NCBI GenBank assembly: GCA_030490835.1
Contig: CM059972.1
Span: forward strand, 87,033,137 to 87,097,136
Length of the DNA: 64,000 nucleotides
Reading direction: 5' to 3'
From: Annona cherimola
Lineage: Eukaryota; Streptophyta; Magnoliopsida; Magnoliales; Annonaceae
Shown in pieces: positions 1 to 10,985 of the stretch (position 1 is the stretch's first letter; each line of letters opens with the position of its first letter). Made by a program: the position numbers and the translations under genes. The notes below the pieces were generated by a model. The model worked only from the letters and a program-made list of their open reading frames with translations, was not told the DNA's origin and did not search any database.

Positions 1-808
1 CTTAGTGTATGTTATTTGCTGATGACATTGTTCTAATAGATGAAACTAAAGAAGGGCTAAATTTAAAATTGAATAGTTGGGTAAATGCTTTAGAATCTAA
101 TGGTTTTAGAATTAGTCGCATGAAAACTGAATATATGAAATGCAATTTTAATAATAGTGAGAATCTGGACGAGGAACCAATTAAGGTTTTAGATCAAGTA
201 GTAACAAGAACTAATTACTTCCAGTACCTAGGATCAATAGTTCAAGAGAACGGGAAAATTGAGAAAGATATAATGCATAGAATTCAAGCAGGATGGAAGA
301 AATGGAGAAGTGCATTAGGAATTTTATGTGATCGTCGAGTTCCAATTAAACTAAAAGGAAAATTTTATAAGATTGCGATTAGACCTGCTATGCTTTATGG
401 GGTAGAATGTTGGGCAATTAAAGAACAACATATACAAAAAATGAGCGTAGTGGAAATGATAATGTTAAGGTGGATGAGTGGTAAAACAAGAAAAGATAAA
501 ATTAGGAATGAAATAATTTGAGAACACTTAAAAGTGAGACCAATTTGTGATAAAATGAGAGAAAATAGATTGAGATGGTTTTGTCATGTTAAAAGGAAGC
601 CTAAAGTAGCACCGGTTAGGAGAACAATAGGTGGTAGGAGAATTAGAGGAAGACCCAAAAAAAATGGATGAAAGTAATTAAACAAGATTTAAAAAATATT
701 AGAAATTACAGAAAATTTAGTCTTAAATTGTGAAGAATGGCGCAACAGAATCCATGCAGCCGACCCTACCTAGGTGGGAAATGGCTTATGATGATGATGA
801 TAATGATG
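1..808 (+). mobile_element. RTE-type LINE, 3' part
   Basis: This is the 3' portion of a non-LTR retrotransposon entering from the left edge. It encodes the end of a reverse transcriptase and then a C-terminal stretch with LRWFCHV and a basic RGRPKK-like segment, in the order usual for plant RTE LINEs. It ends at 780-808 in a short (GAT)n-rich tail, and RTE elements characteristically end in short tandem repeats rather than poly(A). Two related decayed copies follow at 810-1692 and 3800-4404. Stop codons in the frame show it is dead. The RTE assignment rests on motif recall and is fairly secure; the 5' boundary lies outside the window. Confidence 0.8.
9..660 (+). pseudogene. RTE LINE reverse transcriptase, C-terminal fragment
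   Basis: The open stretch at 9-521 begins at the catalytic box of the reverse transcriptase (MLFADDIVL, the F/Y-x-D-D motif). It continues through the thumb-like region containing YLGSIVQENGKIEKD, RIQAGWKKWRSALG, KLKGKFYKIAIRPA and YGVECWAI. The codon two before the first Met is TAG where Trp is usual (WCMLFADD), and a TGA at 519-521 interrupts the frame. The same frame continues afterwards with RENRLRWFCHVKRK and a GRRIRGRPKK tail. No endonuclease is present in the window. The family would copy its RNA at a nicked target site; this copy cannot make a full protein. Confidence 0.75.
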
Positions 809-809
809 A

Positions 810-1692
810 GAATTGGTAATTTAAGAGAATGGAGACATTGAGAAAGACATGATGAACAGAATTCAAGCAGGAAGGAAGAATGGTGAAGTGCTTTAGGAAT
901 TTTACATGATCGTTGAGTTTTCATTAAATTAAAAGAAAAATTTTATAAGAAGCAATTAGACCAGCTATGCTATAAAGTATGAGATATAATGTTGGTAGTC
1001 AAAGAAAAACATATAGGGTGTGTTTGTTTGGGATATAAACATGTCAATCAAAACTTTTCAATCGAAAACTTTTCACTCTCCATAATTACTCTATTTTTTA
1101 ATTATTTTTTCACATTTTCCTATACGAACTACCCTACTTTTCAATCATTTCTACACAACTATCTATACAACTAACCTATCTATTTTAACTTTATTCTCTT
1201 TACTTCTCATCATTACTCCTATTATATCACATCATTTTCTATTAATGTGACAACTTCTACCTCAAAAATTTTTCATCAAAAGTTTTACCCTCAACCAAAC
1301 ACACCCATAGATAAAATAAGTGTAGTAAAAACGATAATGTTAAAGTGGATGAGCGGTAAAGGAATAAAAGATAAAATTAAAAATGAAGTAATCTGAGATA
1401 ATTTATGGATGGAGCCGGTAGATTACAAGATTAGGGAACAGATTAAGGTGGTTTGGGGATGTTAAATGAAGGCTTAAAATGACACTGGTTGGTCAAGGTG
1501 AGTTTATTCAAGCATAAGGGAGGAAGAAAATAAGAGGAATTCCTAGAAAAATATGGATGAAAGTAATTAAATAGTATTTGAAAGCGCTAATGATTATTGA
1601 TAACTTAGCTTAGAACCGTCAACAGTGGCGCAACAAAATCCATGCGGTTGACCCCACGTAAGTAGGAAACTACTTTTGACGACGACGACGAC
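810..1692 (+). mobile_element. RTE-type LINE, second decayed copy, split by a MITE
   Basis: The stretch from about 822 (GAGAATGGAGACATTGAG) aligns by eye with 247-300 of the first RTE copy and follows it to 1015. It resumes after the MITE at 1310 in the part corresponding to position 437 onward. It ends at 1676-1692 in a (GAC)n tail preceded by the conserved ADPT-like and GGAAAC segment. Many substitutions and indels leave no long open frame. Removing the MITE and one ATA restores continuity with the first copy, so the MITE inserted after this LINE. Confidence 0.7.
1016..1306. mobile_element. PIF/Harbinger-like MITE, copy 1
   Basis: A 291-bp non-coding element with terminal inverted repeats beginning GGGTGTGTTTG and ending CAAACACACCC. 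It is flanked by ATA at 1013-1015 and 1307-1309, a 3-bp target duplication of the PIF/Harbinger (Tourist) kind. The subterminal part has AACTTTTCAATC-like and CATCAAAAGTTTTACC blocks shared with the copies at 9956, 28671, 29364, 29410 and 32744. It sits inside the second RTE LINE. Confidence 0.75.
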
Positions 1693-2364
1693 TTGGCTTA
1701 GGCCCATGAGCCAACAAAATCCATTTTGTTTGAAATTATTTTTTTTTGAGGTACATTTTGTTTGAAATTCTTGCGCATATGTCAAGATGGTTATCCACCA
1801 ATGTGGCTTAGAGGAAGCCAAGAGGATTGGAACAATGGTTAGGAAGTGGAGTTTAACAGATAATTCAAGCCAAGAAGGAAGACAAATAATTTTTTTGGGT
1901 ACTCAACTATTGAAATTTTAATTCTATAGAGTGGATAATTTCCAAAAAATTAAAGTAAGATTCTCCCTTCTTGTTGATTTTTGGTCTTTGGCTATACTCT
2001 GACAAATTTCTTTTTCCATGTACATCTTCTATGCGGTTGGCTTGTGACTTTCCATCATTATGTTTGTTCCATAATTTTATTAAACATATCATATAAAAAA
2101 AGAAGAATAAAAAAGCTAGATCATGGAAAAAATTACACCTCACCTCCAAAAAGAGGTTCATGGAGGTTATTCAATGTTGTTCTTGTCTTTGAAATAGAAA
2201 TGTTCTTATGATGACTTCTTATGACATAGTTGCTTATGTGAGTTGGTTGATTTGAAAATGGATTATAAAGATGTAATCAGCTCCACTATCTAGGAGTCAA
2301 AGCAAGGGATATATTGAAAGAATTTAACTAGATTCAATTCATCCTTTGGGATGGGATGCTTGAT

Positions 2365-3096
2365 AGGGGTGGGAATTGGGTGGGTTGTATCAGGTCAAGG
2401 TGTGGCCAACCATGATTTACCCTGACCAACCATGATTTTGTTATGTAAAAATTTTATTTGACTCTATTTTTATATTAGGTCGGGACAAGGTCAGTTTGAC
2501 CCTCACAGTTTCTAAATAGATCTCGAGACAGTTTCGAGTTGGTATCGAACTGGTTTCGGAACAATAGGTCGGGTAAAACATGTGGGTCAAATAAGATAAT
2601 TTTAAGAATTTATATACTTTTCAACTATAAAGACACATTAAATTTAAATGTTGTATTTCAATATTTCACTAATTATTAAAAAAATGCATCATTACTTAAA
2701 TAAAACATGAGAAATTATAGTATAACTTTATTAAAATAAATTAGTATACAATTACATAAGAGTTATATATATGTGCAAATTCCTCTTATTGATTATTATA
2801 TTTTTTTTTCGATAAATTGATTCTTCTATTGCTGATATAGTTAATTATAAAAAAATGTGAAATTTTTGAAAGAAAACAATCATGTGATTCAAACATGGGT
2901 TTATAATTTTTAATATATTAATATATGCGGGGTGGTCACGAATCTTTGGGTCAGGACATAGTTGATCCACCCCAACTCCATTTTTGACTTCGTGTCAAAA
3001 TTTGACCCATCCATATAATGAGTTAAAAAGTATTGGTTTTACTCAATCAAAAACAAGTCGGTTCAGGGATCGACTTGCCCCAATTCTCACTCCTAG
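2365..3096. mobile_element. hAT-like non-autonomous element
   Basis: Termini are an imperfect inverted repeat: AGGGGTGGGAATTGGG on the left and CCCCAATTCTCACTCCTAG on the right. They are flanked by 8-bp direct repeats differing at one base (TGCTTGAT at 2357-2364, TGTTTGAT at 3097-3104). An 8-bp duplication and a C/TAGGGG start are hallmarks of hAT transposons. The 732-bp interior is AT-rich and has no transposase coding potential. Confidence 0.65.
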
Positions 3097-3799
3097 TGTT
3101 TGATATCGAATGATCTCCGTTGTGGATCAACATGCTTCATCAGTTCTAATTTAGATGGGATGGATCGTCAGGTGTTGAATCTAGAGAGTGTAGTGCCGAA
3201 ACTCCATTAGGATCTTTTGGAGGCCAAGATGGTAAATCTTAAGGCTTCTTTGAGTTTGGGGTGATAGGATCTTGTTATCTTCGCAAGATCAGATTCCTAT
3301 GAAGAGGAACTGTACAGAAAGGAAATAAGGAATATTTGGTAATTTGTTTCTTGTTTTCAGACAATTTATAAATCATATCGCTTATTATTACAATCGTGTG
3401 ATTTAACTCGCCCATACTTGTCTTGTCTCAAAGATATGCTCAACTGACTTGAGCTACCTCAATCCCAAACTGTTTGGGATGTGGATTGCGACAGTTCATG
3501 AAGACTGCAAGGTAGCATGCTACCTTACACTGAGAATTGTCGTATGGGGACAGTTCACAAATTGTTGTAATCCGCCTCCAACTGTTCGCCTTGTCCTCCA
3601 ACTGTTTGCCCTTGACCTACCCTCTCTTCAGCCTATATGCTGCTGCTACCATGGGGAAGCCAGTTGGAGTATATTTTTCAATATTTAGTGCAAATGCACG
3701 AATGAGTTAAAGACAAAGTGAGCCTCCGTGTGCAACTTGTAAAGAAGGGTTTCCAACTTCCCCATACAAGTTATTGGTAATATGTATTATATAAAAGAG
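3097..3799. other. Intergenic stretch, no gene recognised
   Basis: No supported coding region. A block near 3440-3475 (ACCTCAATCCCAAACTGTTT and the bases after it) resembles a tail sequence common in decayed plant retroelements, but it is too short to assign. The open frame at 3449-3688 has no recognisable domain. Confidence 0.4.
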
Positions 3800-4404
3800 A
3801 AGAAAAAACATAATTTTAATATAACTTCAAAAGTTCACTGGTGGAATCTGAAGGAATTTTTTAATAAAAGATGATAAAGGAAAATGGGAAAATACAAAAG
3901 ATGTTGAAGTAGAATTAATGTGGATTGAGATGGAAGAATCCATTAGAAAAGTTGGAAGAAACTATCTCAGGGGTATAAAAATCGTAAAGAATTACATAGG
4001 GAAATTTCAATGGAATTTAGATGTCAAACACGAAGCCTAAATTATGTGATAGACTAGGAACTAGAAAATGTGAAAAAGATGTATTTAAATTGTCTAACCA
4101 AGAAAGAAGGTTTTAATGACTTGGCTTATGTTGGATTTTTAAAAGTGAAGACCAAAGAGTATTGATAAAGGACAATGAAATTGAGGAAGTGCACTAATTA
4201 GGAGGCCTGAGTTGAGTTTGATAGAAAGCTGTAAGAGAACTAGACTGCCTAAACATCATGGCCGGATGTAATTTAAAAAGATACAAAAATGTTGTAGCAG
4301 ACCCAACAACATTGTGCATGACCGGTGTAACTGGCACAAATTTCATGCAGCTGACCTGACTGGTGGTAAACAACTTACAATGATGATGATGATCACGACG
4401 CTCA
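3800..4404 (+). mobile_element. RTE-type LINE, third decayed copy
   Basis: Fragments of an RTE-like reading frame (WW/WN-like start, KTKEY/DQRVLIKDNEIEE-like middle) are followed by the family 3' end: GCAGCTGACCTGACTGGTGG, then AAACAACTTACA and (ATG)n at 4379-4392. Compared with the first copy it has a large internal deletion and many frameshifts. No intact product. Confidence 0.5.
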
Positions 4405-5930
4405 TGGATTATCTTAGAGTTTCTTTAATTGAGGATATATTTGTATTTATTATATTATGAGTTGTCAGAGAACCCTTTGTATTCATAAATAAATTGAGAA
4501 TTCCCATTATTCTTTCTTTTCATCTTGTTACTGCTTCCCTTCATGACATCTTCTCTATTCTCTCATTTTCTTGTTTCCCTTCCCTTTGAGAGATTCTTTA
4601 CGTTTTCTTCCAGTCTGCCCTATCCAGATTGATTTTAGTTCTAGACTAGTCTATATACTCAGTGATTCATTTATTGAGTGAATTGCCCAATTAGGAGCAT
4701 ATATCTTTCCTCAGGACATCTTTAAACCTAAAACTGCCTACGCAAACCGTGCCGTGCTTCATAGTTGGGCTTAAGTGACCTGGATGACATGGAGGATGCA
4801 TGGTAGTATAGTTAAACATTGTTGTAATAATCATTGACGTTGAAGATGTGTTTCTTTGTTGCTGTGTTTCAGGAAATTGCAAAGCGGCTGCCCAGGACAT
4901 CATCCTCTTCCTGATTGCAACTACCTATCAATTGTATCATAATATTATTTATGATAGATTATGCAGGCAGTAAAATCATAAATTGCTTTTCAGCTTGTAA
5001 CGTTGTTGTGTTTATAGCATGATGTGTCCTCACCATGTATGGGGGAAAAAATCGTGCTTTCGTTCTTCTGATAAGCAAGTTATTTTCTGATATGCTTTTT
5101 AGATTGGCCACAAGTGTTTGTTTCATGCTACAATATACATGTAATTAGGCTGGGTGATGGAATGGAGAAGCGCACCCGACTGCCATTGCATGAACTACAA
5201 GCATATTGAGATGCTTGGCTTTCAAAGTAGAGGCTTAGGCTTGGACCATGTACCTTCAAGCTCATCATCATTGTCGCCATCGTCGTTGTCGCCATTGTTA
5301 TCATTAATTTTTTTCCATCGCGTATAGAGATAAAAAGGAGAGAATCCAAGTATACTCAGAGAAAAAAAGGTTGAAACTGGAATTACACGCGGAAATTTTA
5401 TGACCGACTACAGGGCAGGCCATGTGATGTTTTTAGCTCAGTTCAGCCGGAAATCAGCTAATATCTGTAAACCTGGCATAGCTGCGGCTCAAGTTCAATT
5501 AAGTGTGATGTTTAATAAGTGATGCAAATAACGAGGCCATCCCCCCAAGCGAGACTTCCACTGGCAATTTGATCATGAATTCCAAGTGCTTCGACCTAGT
5601 AGCCTAACTTGTTGCTCTTCGACTATTGCAGAATTACGAATAAATTCATAATCAGTGGCTGATCCAACATCCAAGACCTGAAATGACCAAAATCCTTTAT
5701 TTAATTTATTCAAATCTCAAATTTGCTTCTCTATTTGGTTGAAATCTTTTGGATAGCTTTGGTATTATTTTTTGCCAGAAAATATATTAAATTTCAAAAA
5801 ACGGTTATCAAAATATGAAAAGGGCATTTTGGTCATTTCAAGTTAATATTAACAGTTTTTAGAGTTTTACGTCAGCGGAGGGACAAAACAATGCAAAGGT
5901 ATATACATCATGGTTGTACGGATTCACTTC
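4405..5930. other. Intergenic stretch with possible stray exon sequence
   Basis: More balanced in composition than its surroundings but with no gene I can defend. At 4872 a good splice acceptor (TGTGTTTCAG) is followed by a short plus-strand frame reading EIAKRLPRTSSSS then a stop. This is reminiscent of the C-terminal EIAKRLPR of plant Rab5 GTPases, but it is too short to call. A GTC/GCC/ATC trinucleotide-rich tract lies at 5262-5310. Confidence 0.25.
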
Positions 5931-5935
5931 GGTAT

Positions 5936-6260
5936 TCTCATCTAATTTAGGCACCATGTTGATGATTTTATAAATTTTGAACTCTTCATTGCATTTCATA
6001 CTATTTATTCTACTCAAATACCAAAAATCATATCAATTGGGGTTATATGTGGGCCGCATATTCTAAGAATATATAAAAATGTGTATAAATTTAGAAAATT
6101 AATTGGATTCACATATAGAATGCTATAAAATCTTATAGAACCAGTAATCTAGGTAGGATAAGTGTTTAGATGGTTTAGATAATGAATTGGGACCTTATTG
6201 ATCCTTACAATAAACAGACATTTTAATTGATAATTAAATTTGAGAAGGATACAAGTTACG
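5936..6260. repeat. AT-rich dispersed repeat (same family as 48230-48660)
   Basis: Shared blocks with 48230-48660 include ATCATATCAATT, the following GGGTTATATGTGGGCC (GAGTTATGTATAGGCC in the other copy), and CTAGGTAGGATAAGTG with GATGGTTTAGATA. The family looks related to the palindromic elements of 20.9-28.7 kb. Boundaries are approximate; non-coding. Confidence 0.4.
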
Positions 6261-7189
6261 GAGCCGTTTAATTTTTATTTTTTAACTGTGTGGCACTAAT
6301 ATGTGGGCTTAAACATAAACTGTTTATATGTGCAATATTACATATTTCGAATTTTTTAAATATTGTTTTAAATTTCTAAAACGGAAAGGGGCAATTATTT
6401 CATGCATGAAAAAGTTGCATTTCTTTCATATAAATATAAATATATATAGTTTATGTTTGAACATGCATATTAGTGCTGAAAATGGAAAAAAAAAAAAATA
6501 CAAAAATGGTTCCCCCGAGTAGGATCATTAGTTCAATGCTTGCAAGACCAGGGGATTGAGTCCGAAAAGACAGGAAGGAGATTTTCTTTGTTCAGAACAC
6601 CTATATAATAAATTTCCTTTATCTAATGAGAAATATATTTTTTATAATTATTTTTTTTACACGATTTGTTAATTAATGTATATTTGCATGAAATTTTTAA
6701 ACGTGTAACTCTTAACTCAAATGAAAACTTTCCAATCTGAATTTTGATATAAACTTTTTTTTTGAGAAATTTTGATGTAAACTTGATTTACATAAACAGA
6801 GTTAAGGGTTTTAGAAATTAGGTTAAGAGTTAGGGATAATTAGAGATTAGATTTTACAAATAGCACTAAAGTTAGAGCTAAGAGTTGAGGTTGATTAGAG
6901 TTTCATAAACTTGAGTTGCACATCTCCTCCTAAAATAAGTTAAAAAGTCGTGCGGTGACTAGCGAGGGTAGCTTAACATTAAGGTGTTAGATTATTATTT
7001 GAGAGAGGGCAATCACGTCGAAATAAATAATATTTAAAATATTTTCAGAACTTTAAAATTGTATAGTTTTTGAAATTTGAGGAGCCATTTGCCAAAGGTT
7101 GCTATTAGAGGTCCTAGAAATTATCAAACTGCACAAATATGCCATTTTTTATTATAAATTCACTGACACTGTTTATGCACCCTGACACA

Positions 7190-7335
7190 AATTCTATCAC
7201 GACAAGAAAATTTCTTATTTGCGGCCGCGTTTTTGCAGCAAAATACGAATTTGGCTGCAACTAATGGTAAACATAGCCAAAACAGAAATAGCTGCGTATA
7301 ATGCTATATGCAGCCAAATTTTGTTTACATGATTT
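7190..7335. mobile_element. CACTA-like terminus fragment
   Basis: CACGACAAGAAAA at about 7198 resembles the CACTACAAGAAAA terminus of En/Spm (CACTA) transposons. It is followed by GCGGCCGCG and short subterminal motifs around GCAGCCAAATTT and TTGGCTGCAA, in both orientations, as in CACTA subterminal regions. No second end or transposase is visible. Confidence 0.35.
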
Positions 7336-7359
7336 TCCATAAAAATCTCAAAAAATGTA

Positions 7360-7505
7360 TAATCCGAAAAAGGTAAGACTTGGTTTATATGTTAAATACA
7401 CTTAAATAAATAAGCACGTGAATAAAAAAAGTAAAGAAAGTGTTATAAATGAGTTTTTTGATGTGAGCTAAGCGAGACATTTATTTAACCCATGATCATT
7501 CATCT
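7360..7505. repeat. Foldback family, single arm (GCTAAG-capped type)
   Basis: One arm only. The core is GACTTGGTTTATATGTTAAA and the outer cap GATGTGAGCTAAGCGAGACA. The same core and cap form both arms of the complete elements at 10575-10985 and 44625-45020. Its partner arm is missing. Confidence 0.5.
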
Positions 7506-7639
7506 TTTCAAAAAATGGCTATATGTGAAATAAATATAAGATGTATAAGTTTTTAAAATATTTGATTTTTGAAATTATAATTAAATAAATTTGGATGAAT
7601 ATCATGAAGGGTTCGGATATTAAAAAATTGAGTATCGAT

Positions 7640-7985
7640 TCAATGCAGTGGAGTGCATTGAAACTTTGGTGCACCTTAGTGCAAGACTCATTTTTTTTTG
7701 AAATTTTTGATAAAAATATTAATCTATGTGTATTTAATTATGTATTAAGTTTTACTTGTTTGAAGATAAGATATGTATATATATTTTTATTTTTGAAATA
7801 GGGGATTCCAGTCATTTTAAAATAAATAAGATACCCCATTTTTTAAAAAAATATGTATACATATCTTCAAACACCTAGATTAACATTTTCAATAAAAATT
7901 AAAAAAGAATTTTACATGTGAGCGAACTAAAGTGTCAATATACTTAGGTGCATTGAATCAAATAGGACTCTAATAAACCACATGG
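7640..7985. repeat. Foldback element (GTGCAC-capped type)
   Basis: An imperfect inverted repeat centred near 7812. The arms carry the family core (TTAATCTATGTGTATTTAAT, ATATGTATATATATTTTT, GGGGATTCCAGTCATTTTAA and complement). The caps contain GGTGCACCTTAGTGCA on the left and CTTAGGTGCATTGAATC on the right. Non-coding. Confidence 0.55.
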
Positions 7986-8644
7986 GAAGTGAAAAAAATC
8001 ATTTTTATACACCACACAATGTAAACGTTTGTTGCGAATCACTCCCCAATTCACTATTATCGAATGAACATGACATTTAGTCAAATCTTTTGAAGTAAAT
8101 ATAATTTCTTAATTTTAACGCTGTTTTTTCTTTTTTTCCCAAATATTTTAATAGTAAACCTCTTCAGTTTCAGAATATTGTAAAATATGTCTTTTTAATC
8201 AATGGAGGGGACTAAGGATTTAAAATGCAAAGATAAAAAATTTAGAAAGCCTATTTTGTAAAAAATTTGTAAATAAAATCATCCAACTTTCATATTTTCA
8301 CATTCGAAACTTAACCCTACTCTTTAAGGTTCATAGTTTAACTAGGATTTTTGCCAAAATATAATTGTAACTTGGCATGTGTGTTTTGACATTTCGCAAA
8401 TGGGTTTGAGTAAAATTTAAAGCTTTGCAAAATACTTCATGTTATTGACGTAAAGCAACTTAAAACACTTTTCATTTCATACAGGTTTAATTAGAGATAC
8501 CCTCAGCTAAACAGCCTAAAAGTTTCGTTTTCTTTGTTTCTGGTTGAAAATTATAAGTAAACAGGGTATGTTTTGCAAAGGCTATACATTCATAAAGTTC
8601 ATTTTGCAAAACGCCGAAACACAAATGCTAAAAATCTCGAGGAC

Positions 8645-9054
8645 CGATCTTTTCAGACCGGTCGGAAATCCGGTGATTTCCGACCGGTCCAAAAATATAT
8701 TTTTTTAATTTTTTTTTGAAAAATAATTTTATAAACTTGTTAATCTAGTTATATTTAATTTATAAACCAAGTTTTATCATTTTTAGATATGTATATATAT
8801 TTATTTTGGATTTTTAAAAACAGGGGTATTTAAGTCATTTTAAATATAAAATGACTTAAATACCCCTGTTTTTAAAAATCCAAAATAAATATATATACAT
8901 ATCTAAAAATGATAAAACTTGGTTTATAAATTAAATATAACTAGATTAACAAGTTTATAAAATTATTTTTCAAAAAAAAAATTTAAAAAATATATTTTTG
9001 GACCGGTCGGAAATCACCGGATTTCCGACCGGTCTGAAAAGATTATGCGTCAAA
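8645..9054. repeat. Foldback element with near-perfect 200-bp arms (GACCGGTC-capped)
   Basis: Two arms of about 200 bp around a centre at 8844-8852 (TTAAATATAA) differ only by a one-base register shift in an A/T run and at the extreme ends. Each arm starts with a small palindrome (GACCGGTCGGAAATC, CGGT, then its complement). Then follow an AT-rich stretch and the shared family core with CAGGGGTATTTAAGTCATTT. A transcript would fold into a hairpin of about 200 bp. No coding capacity. A sister copy lies at 45818-46222. Confidence 0.8.
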
Positions 9055-9119
9055 AATCTCCTCCTGTTTCAGAATTCAGATGTGAAATTTAGCAAGGACC
9101 ATGATCTTTTACCGCCGCC

Positions 9120-9375
9120 TAGGCCCAAATTTTTTTTTCCCTTTTTTGTAAAACTGTAAATCTATGTGTATTTAATTCATAAAATAATTTTACCATTTAT
9201 GAAGATGTATAGGTATTTTTTTGAATTTTTAATCCTAAGGGTATTTTAGTCGTTTTAAGAGTGAAAAATGACTAAAAATATCTACACATTTTAAAAATAG
9301 TAAAAATTGGTTTATAGATTAAATACACCTAGATTACAAATTCATAAAAAATTTTAGAAAATAAAGAATACGTTT
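9120..9375. repeat. Foldback element, diverged copy
   Basis: Core arms at about 9155-9260 and 9265-9365 (AATCTATGTGTATTTAAT with TAAATACACCTAGATT; GGGTATTTTAGTCGTTTTAA with its diverged complement). The caps here are different again, around GCCGCCTAGGCCCAAA and TTTGGTGGCCG. Confidence 0.5.
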
Positions 9376-9574
9376 GGTGGCCGTTTTGAGTTTTGCCCAA
9401 CGATTTCAGATTCTTGCAACATTGACCTTTTTATTTTTTACAATAAAATTTTAAGATAAACTTACAACTATATTTTTTGTTGCAAAGATCTTTCTATAAC
9501 TTTAGAACTTAGATTTAACTTCTTATAATGAAATTATTTCTTTGCGAAGGAAAAAAAAGATCTTACAATGGGAG

Positions 9575-9880
9575 AATGTTTCAATGCACCAGGGTGCAAA
9601 ACCTCATTTTTAATATATTTTTTTAAATTTTTTTATAAGATTGTTAATATAGTTATATTTAACTTCCGTATTAAGTTTTACAATTTTTGGAGATATATAA
9701 ATATATTTTTTGATTTTTTAAAAATAGGGGTATTTTAGTCACTTAAAAATGGCTAAATTACCCATGTTTTTAAAAAAATCAAAAAAATATATCCACATAT
9801 ACAAAAATGGTAAAATTCAGCTAATAAATTAAATACAACTATATTAACAGTCTATTTGGGTATTGATCGTAGGCACTTAG
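9575..9880. repeat. Foldback element (GTGCAC-capped type)
   Basis: The caps are CAATGCACCAGGGTGCAAAA and CTTAGGTGCACTTATC. The core arms contain GGGGTATTTTAGTCAC and its complement GCTAAATTACCCATGTTTTT, with ATATAGTTATATTTAACTTC matched by TTAAATACAACTATATTAAC. Non-coding. Confidence 0.6.
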
Positions 9881-9884
9881 GTGC

Positions 9885-10495
9885 ACTTATCTTTTGTGCG
9901 CTGGGAGTTCAAATACTTATTATTTTTATTTTTTAAAATGTTTACAAAACTATTAGGGTGTGTTTGGGAAGTTGTAAAACTTTTAATGAAAAGTTTTTTT
10001 TATGTAAAAGTTGTCAAATTAGTAGAAAATAATGATATTGTAGGGGTAATGATGAGGAGTAAAGAAAATAAATTTAAAATAAATAGGTTAGTTGAATTTG
10101 TAGTTGTGTAAAAATGATTGAAAAGTAGGGTTGTTGTATAGAAAGATATGTAAACATAATTATAAAAAAAGTAATTATGGAGAGTAAAAAGTTTTAGATT
10201 GAAAAGTTTTAACTTGACAACTTTTTCAAATTGCCAAACACACCCTTAGTCTAAGTGTATTTAACATGTGTATTAATTTTTACCATTTTGGAGATTTATA
10301 GGTATTTTTTGTTTTTTTAAAAAATCGATGGCATTTTAATTATTTTAAATTGCTAAAAATACCATTGATTTTTAAAAATTAAAAATTCTACATATCTCCA
10401 AAAATGATAAAAATTGATACATATTTTAATGCATAAAAAAATTTTAAAAAATAAAAGAATGGGTTAAAAGCACTCCGGTGCACTGAGCCTAATAT
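9885..10495. repeat. Foldback element (GTGCAC-capped), interrupted by a MITE
   Basis: The left arm runs to 9955 and resumes at 10246-10249 (GTCTAAGTGTATTTAACATG) after a Harbinger-like MITE. The right arm ends near 10490 in GCACTCCGGTGCACTGAG. Core arms around GATGGCATTTTAATTATTTT and AAATACCATTGATTTTTAAA are diverged from the other copies. Confidence 0.55.
9956..10245. mobile_element. PIF/Harbinger-like MITE, copy 2
   Basis: 290 bp, terminal repeats GGGTGTGTTTGGG and CCAAACACACCC, with a perfect TTA target duplication at 9953-9955 and 10246-10248. It is in the opposite orientation to copies 1 and 3. It is inserted in the left arm of a foldback element, so it is younger than that element. 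Confidence 0.8.
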
Positions 10496-10574
10496 ATGAC
10501 TATTCTGGTCCATTTATCATCAACTGGTTGCTAATTGACTGGTATCGAGTTGAAAGGCAGTTGAATAATATATT

Positions 10575-10985
10575 ATTTATAGAGAAATGGTATTAGCTCG
10601 AGCTTACTTAGCTCACATAAACAACTTATTTAAAAATTTTTTTAAAAAAATTTTTTTTTAAAATTTTTCTTCGTACATTTGTTTATCTAAGTGTATTTAA
10701 TATATAACCAAGTTTTATCATTTTGTATATGTGTATATATTTTTTAAAGATTTTTAAACATGTGGGTATTTTAGCCACTTTCAACCTTTGAAAGCAGCTA
10801 AAATACCCCTATGTATAATTTTTTTTTAAAAATGTGCATATATTCAAAAATGGAAAAAATTGACTTATATGTTAAATACATCTATGTTAAGAAGTTTATG
10901 AGGAAAAACAAAAGAAAAAGTTTTTAAATGTGTTTTTTGAGGTGAGCTAAGTAAGTCATTATTTAGTCCGGACTAATAGGATCAT
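10575..10985. repeat. Foldback element (GCTAAGT-capped type)
   Basis: The left cap contains AGCTCGAGCTTACTTAGCTC and the right cap GGTGAGCTAAGTAAGTCATT. The core arms meet near 10790 with GGGTATTTTAGCCACTTTCA and its complement. The outermost bases (AGGATCATT at right) match those of the copy at 44625-45020. Confidence 0.6.
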
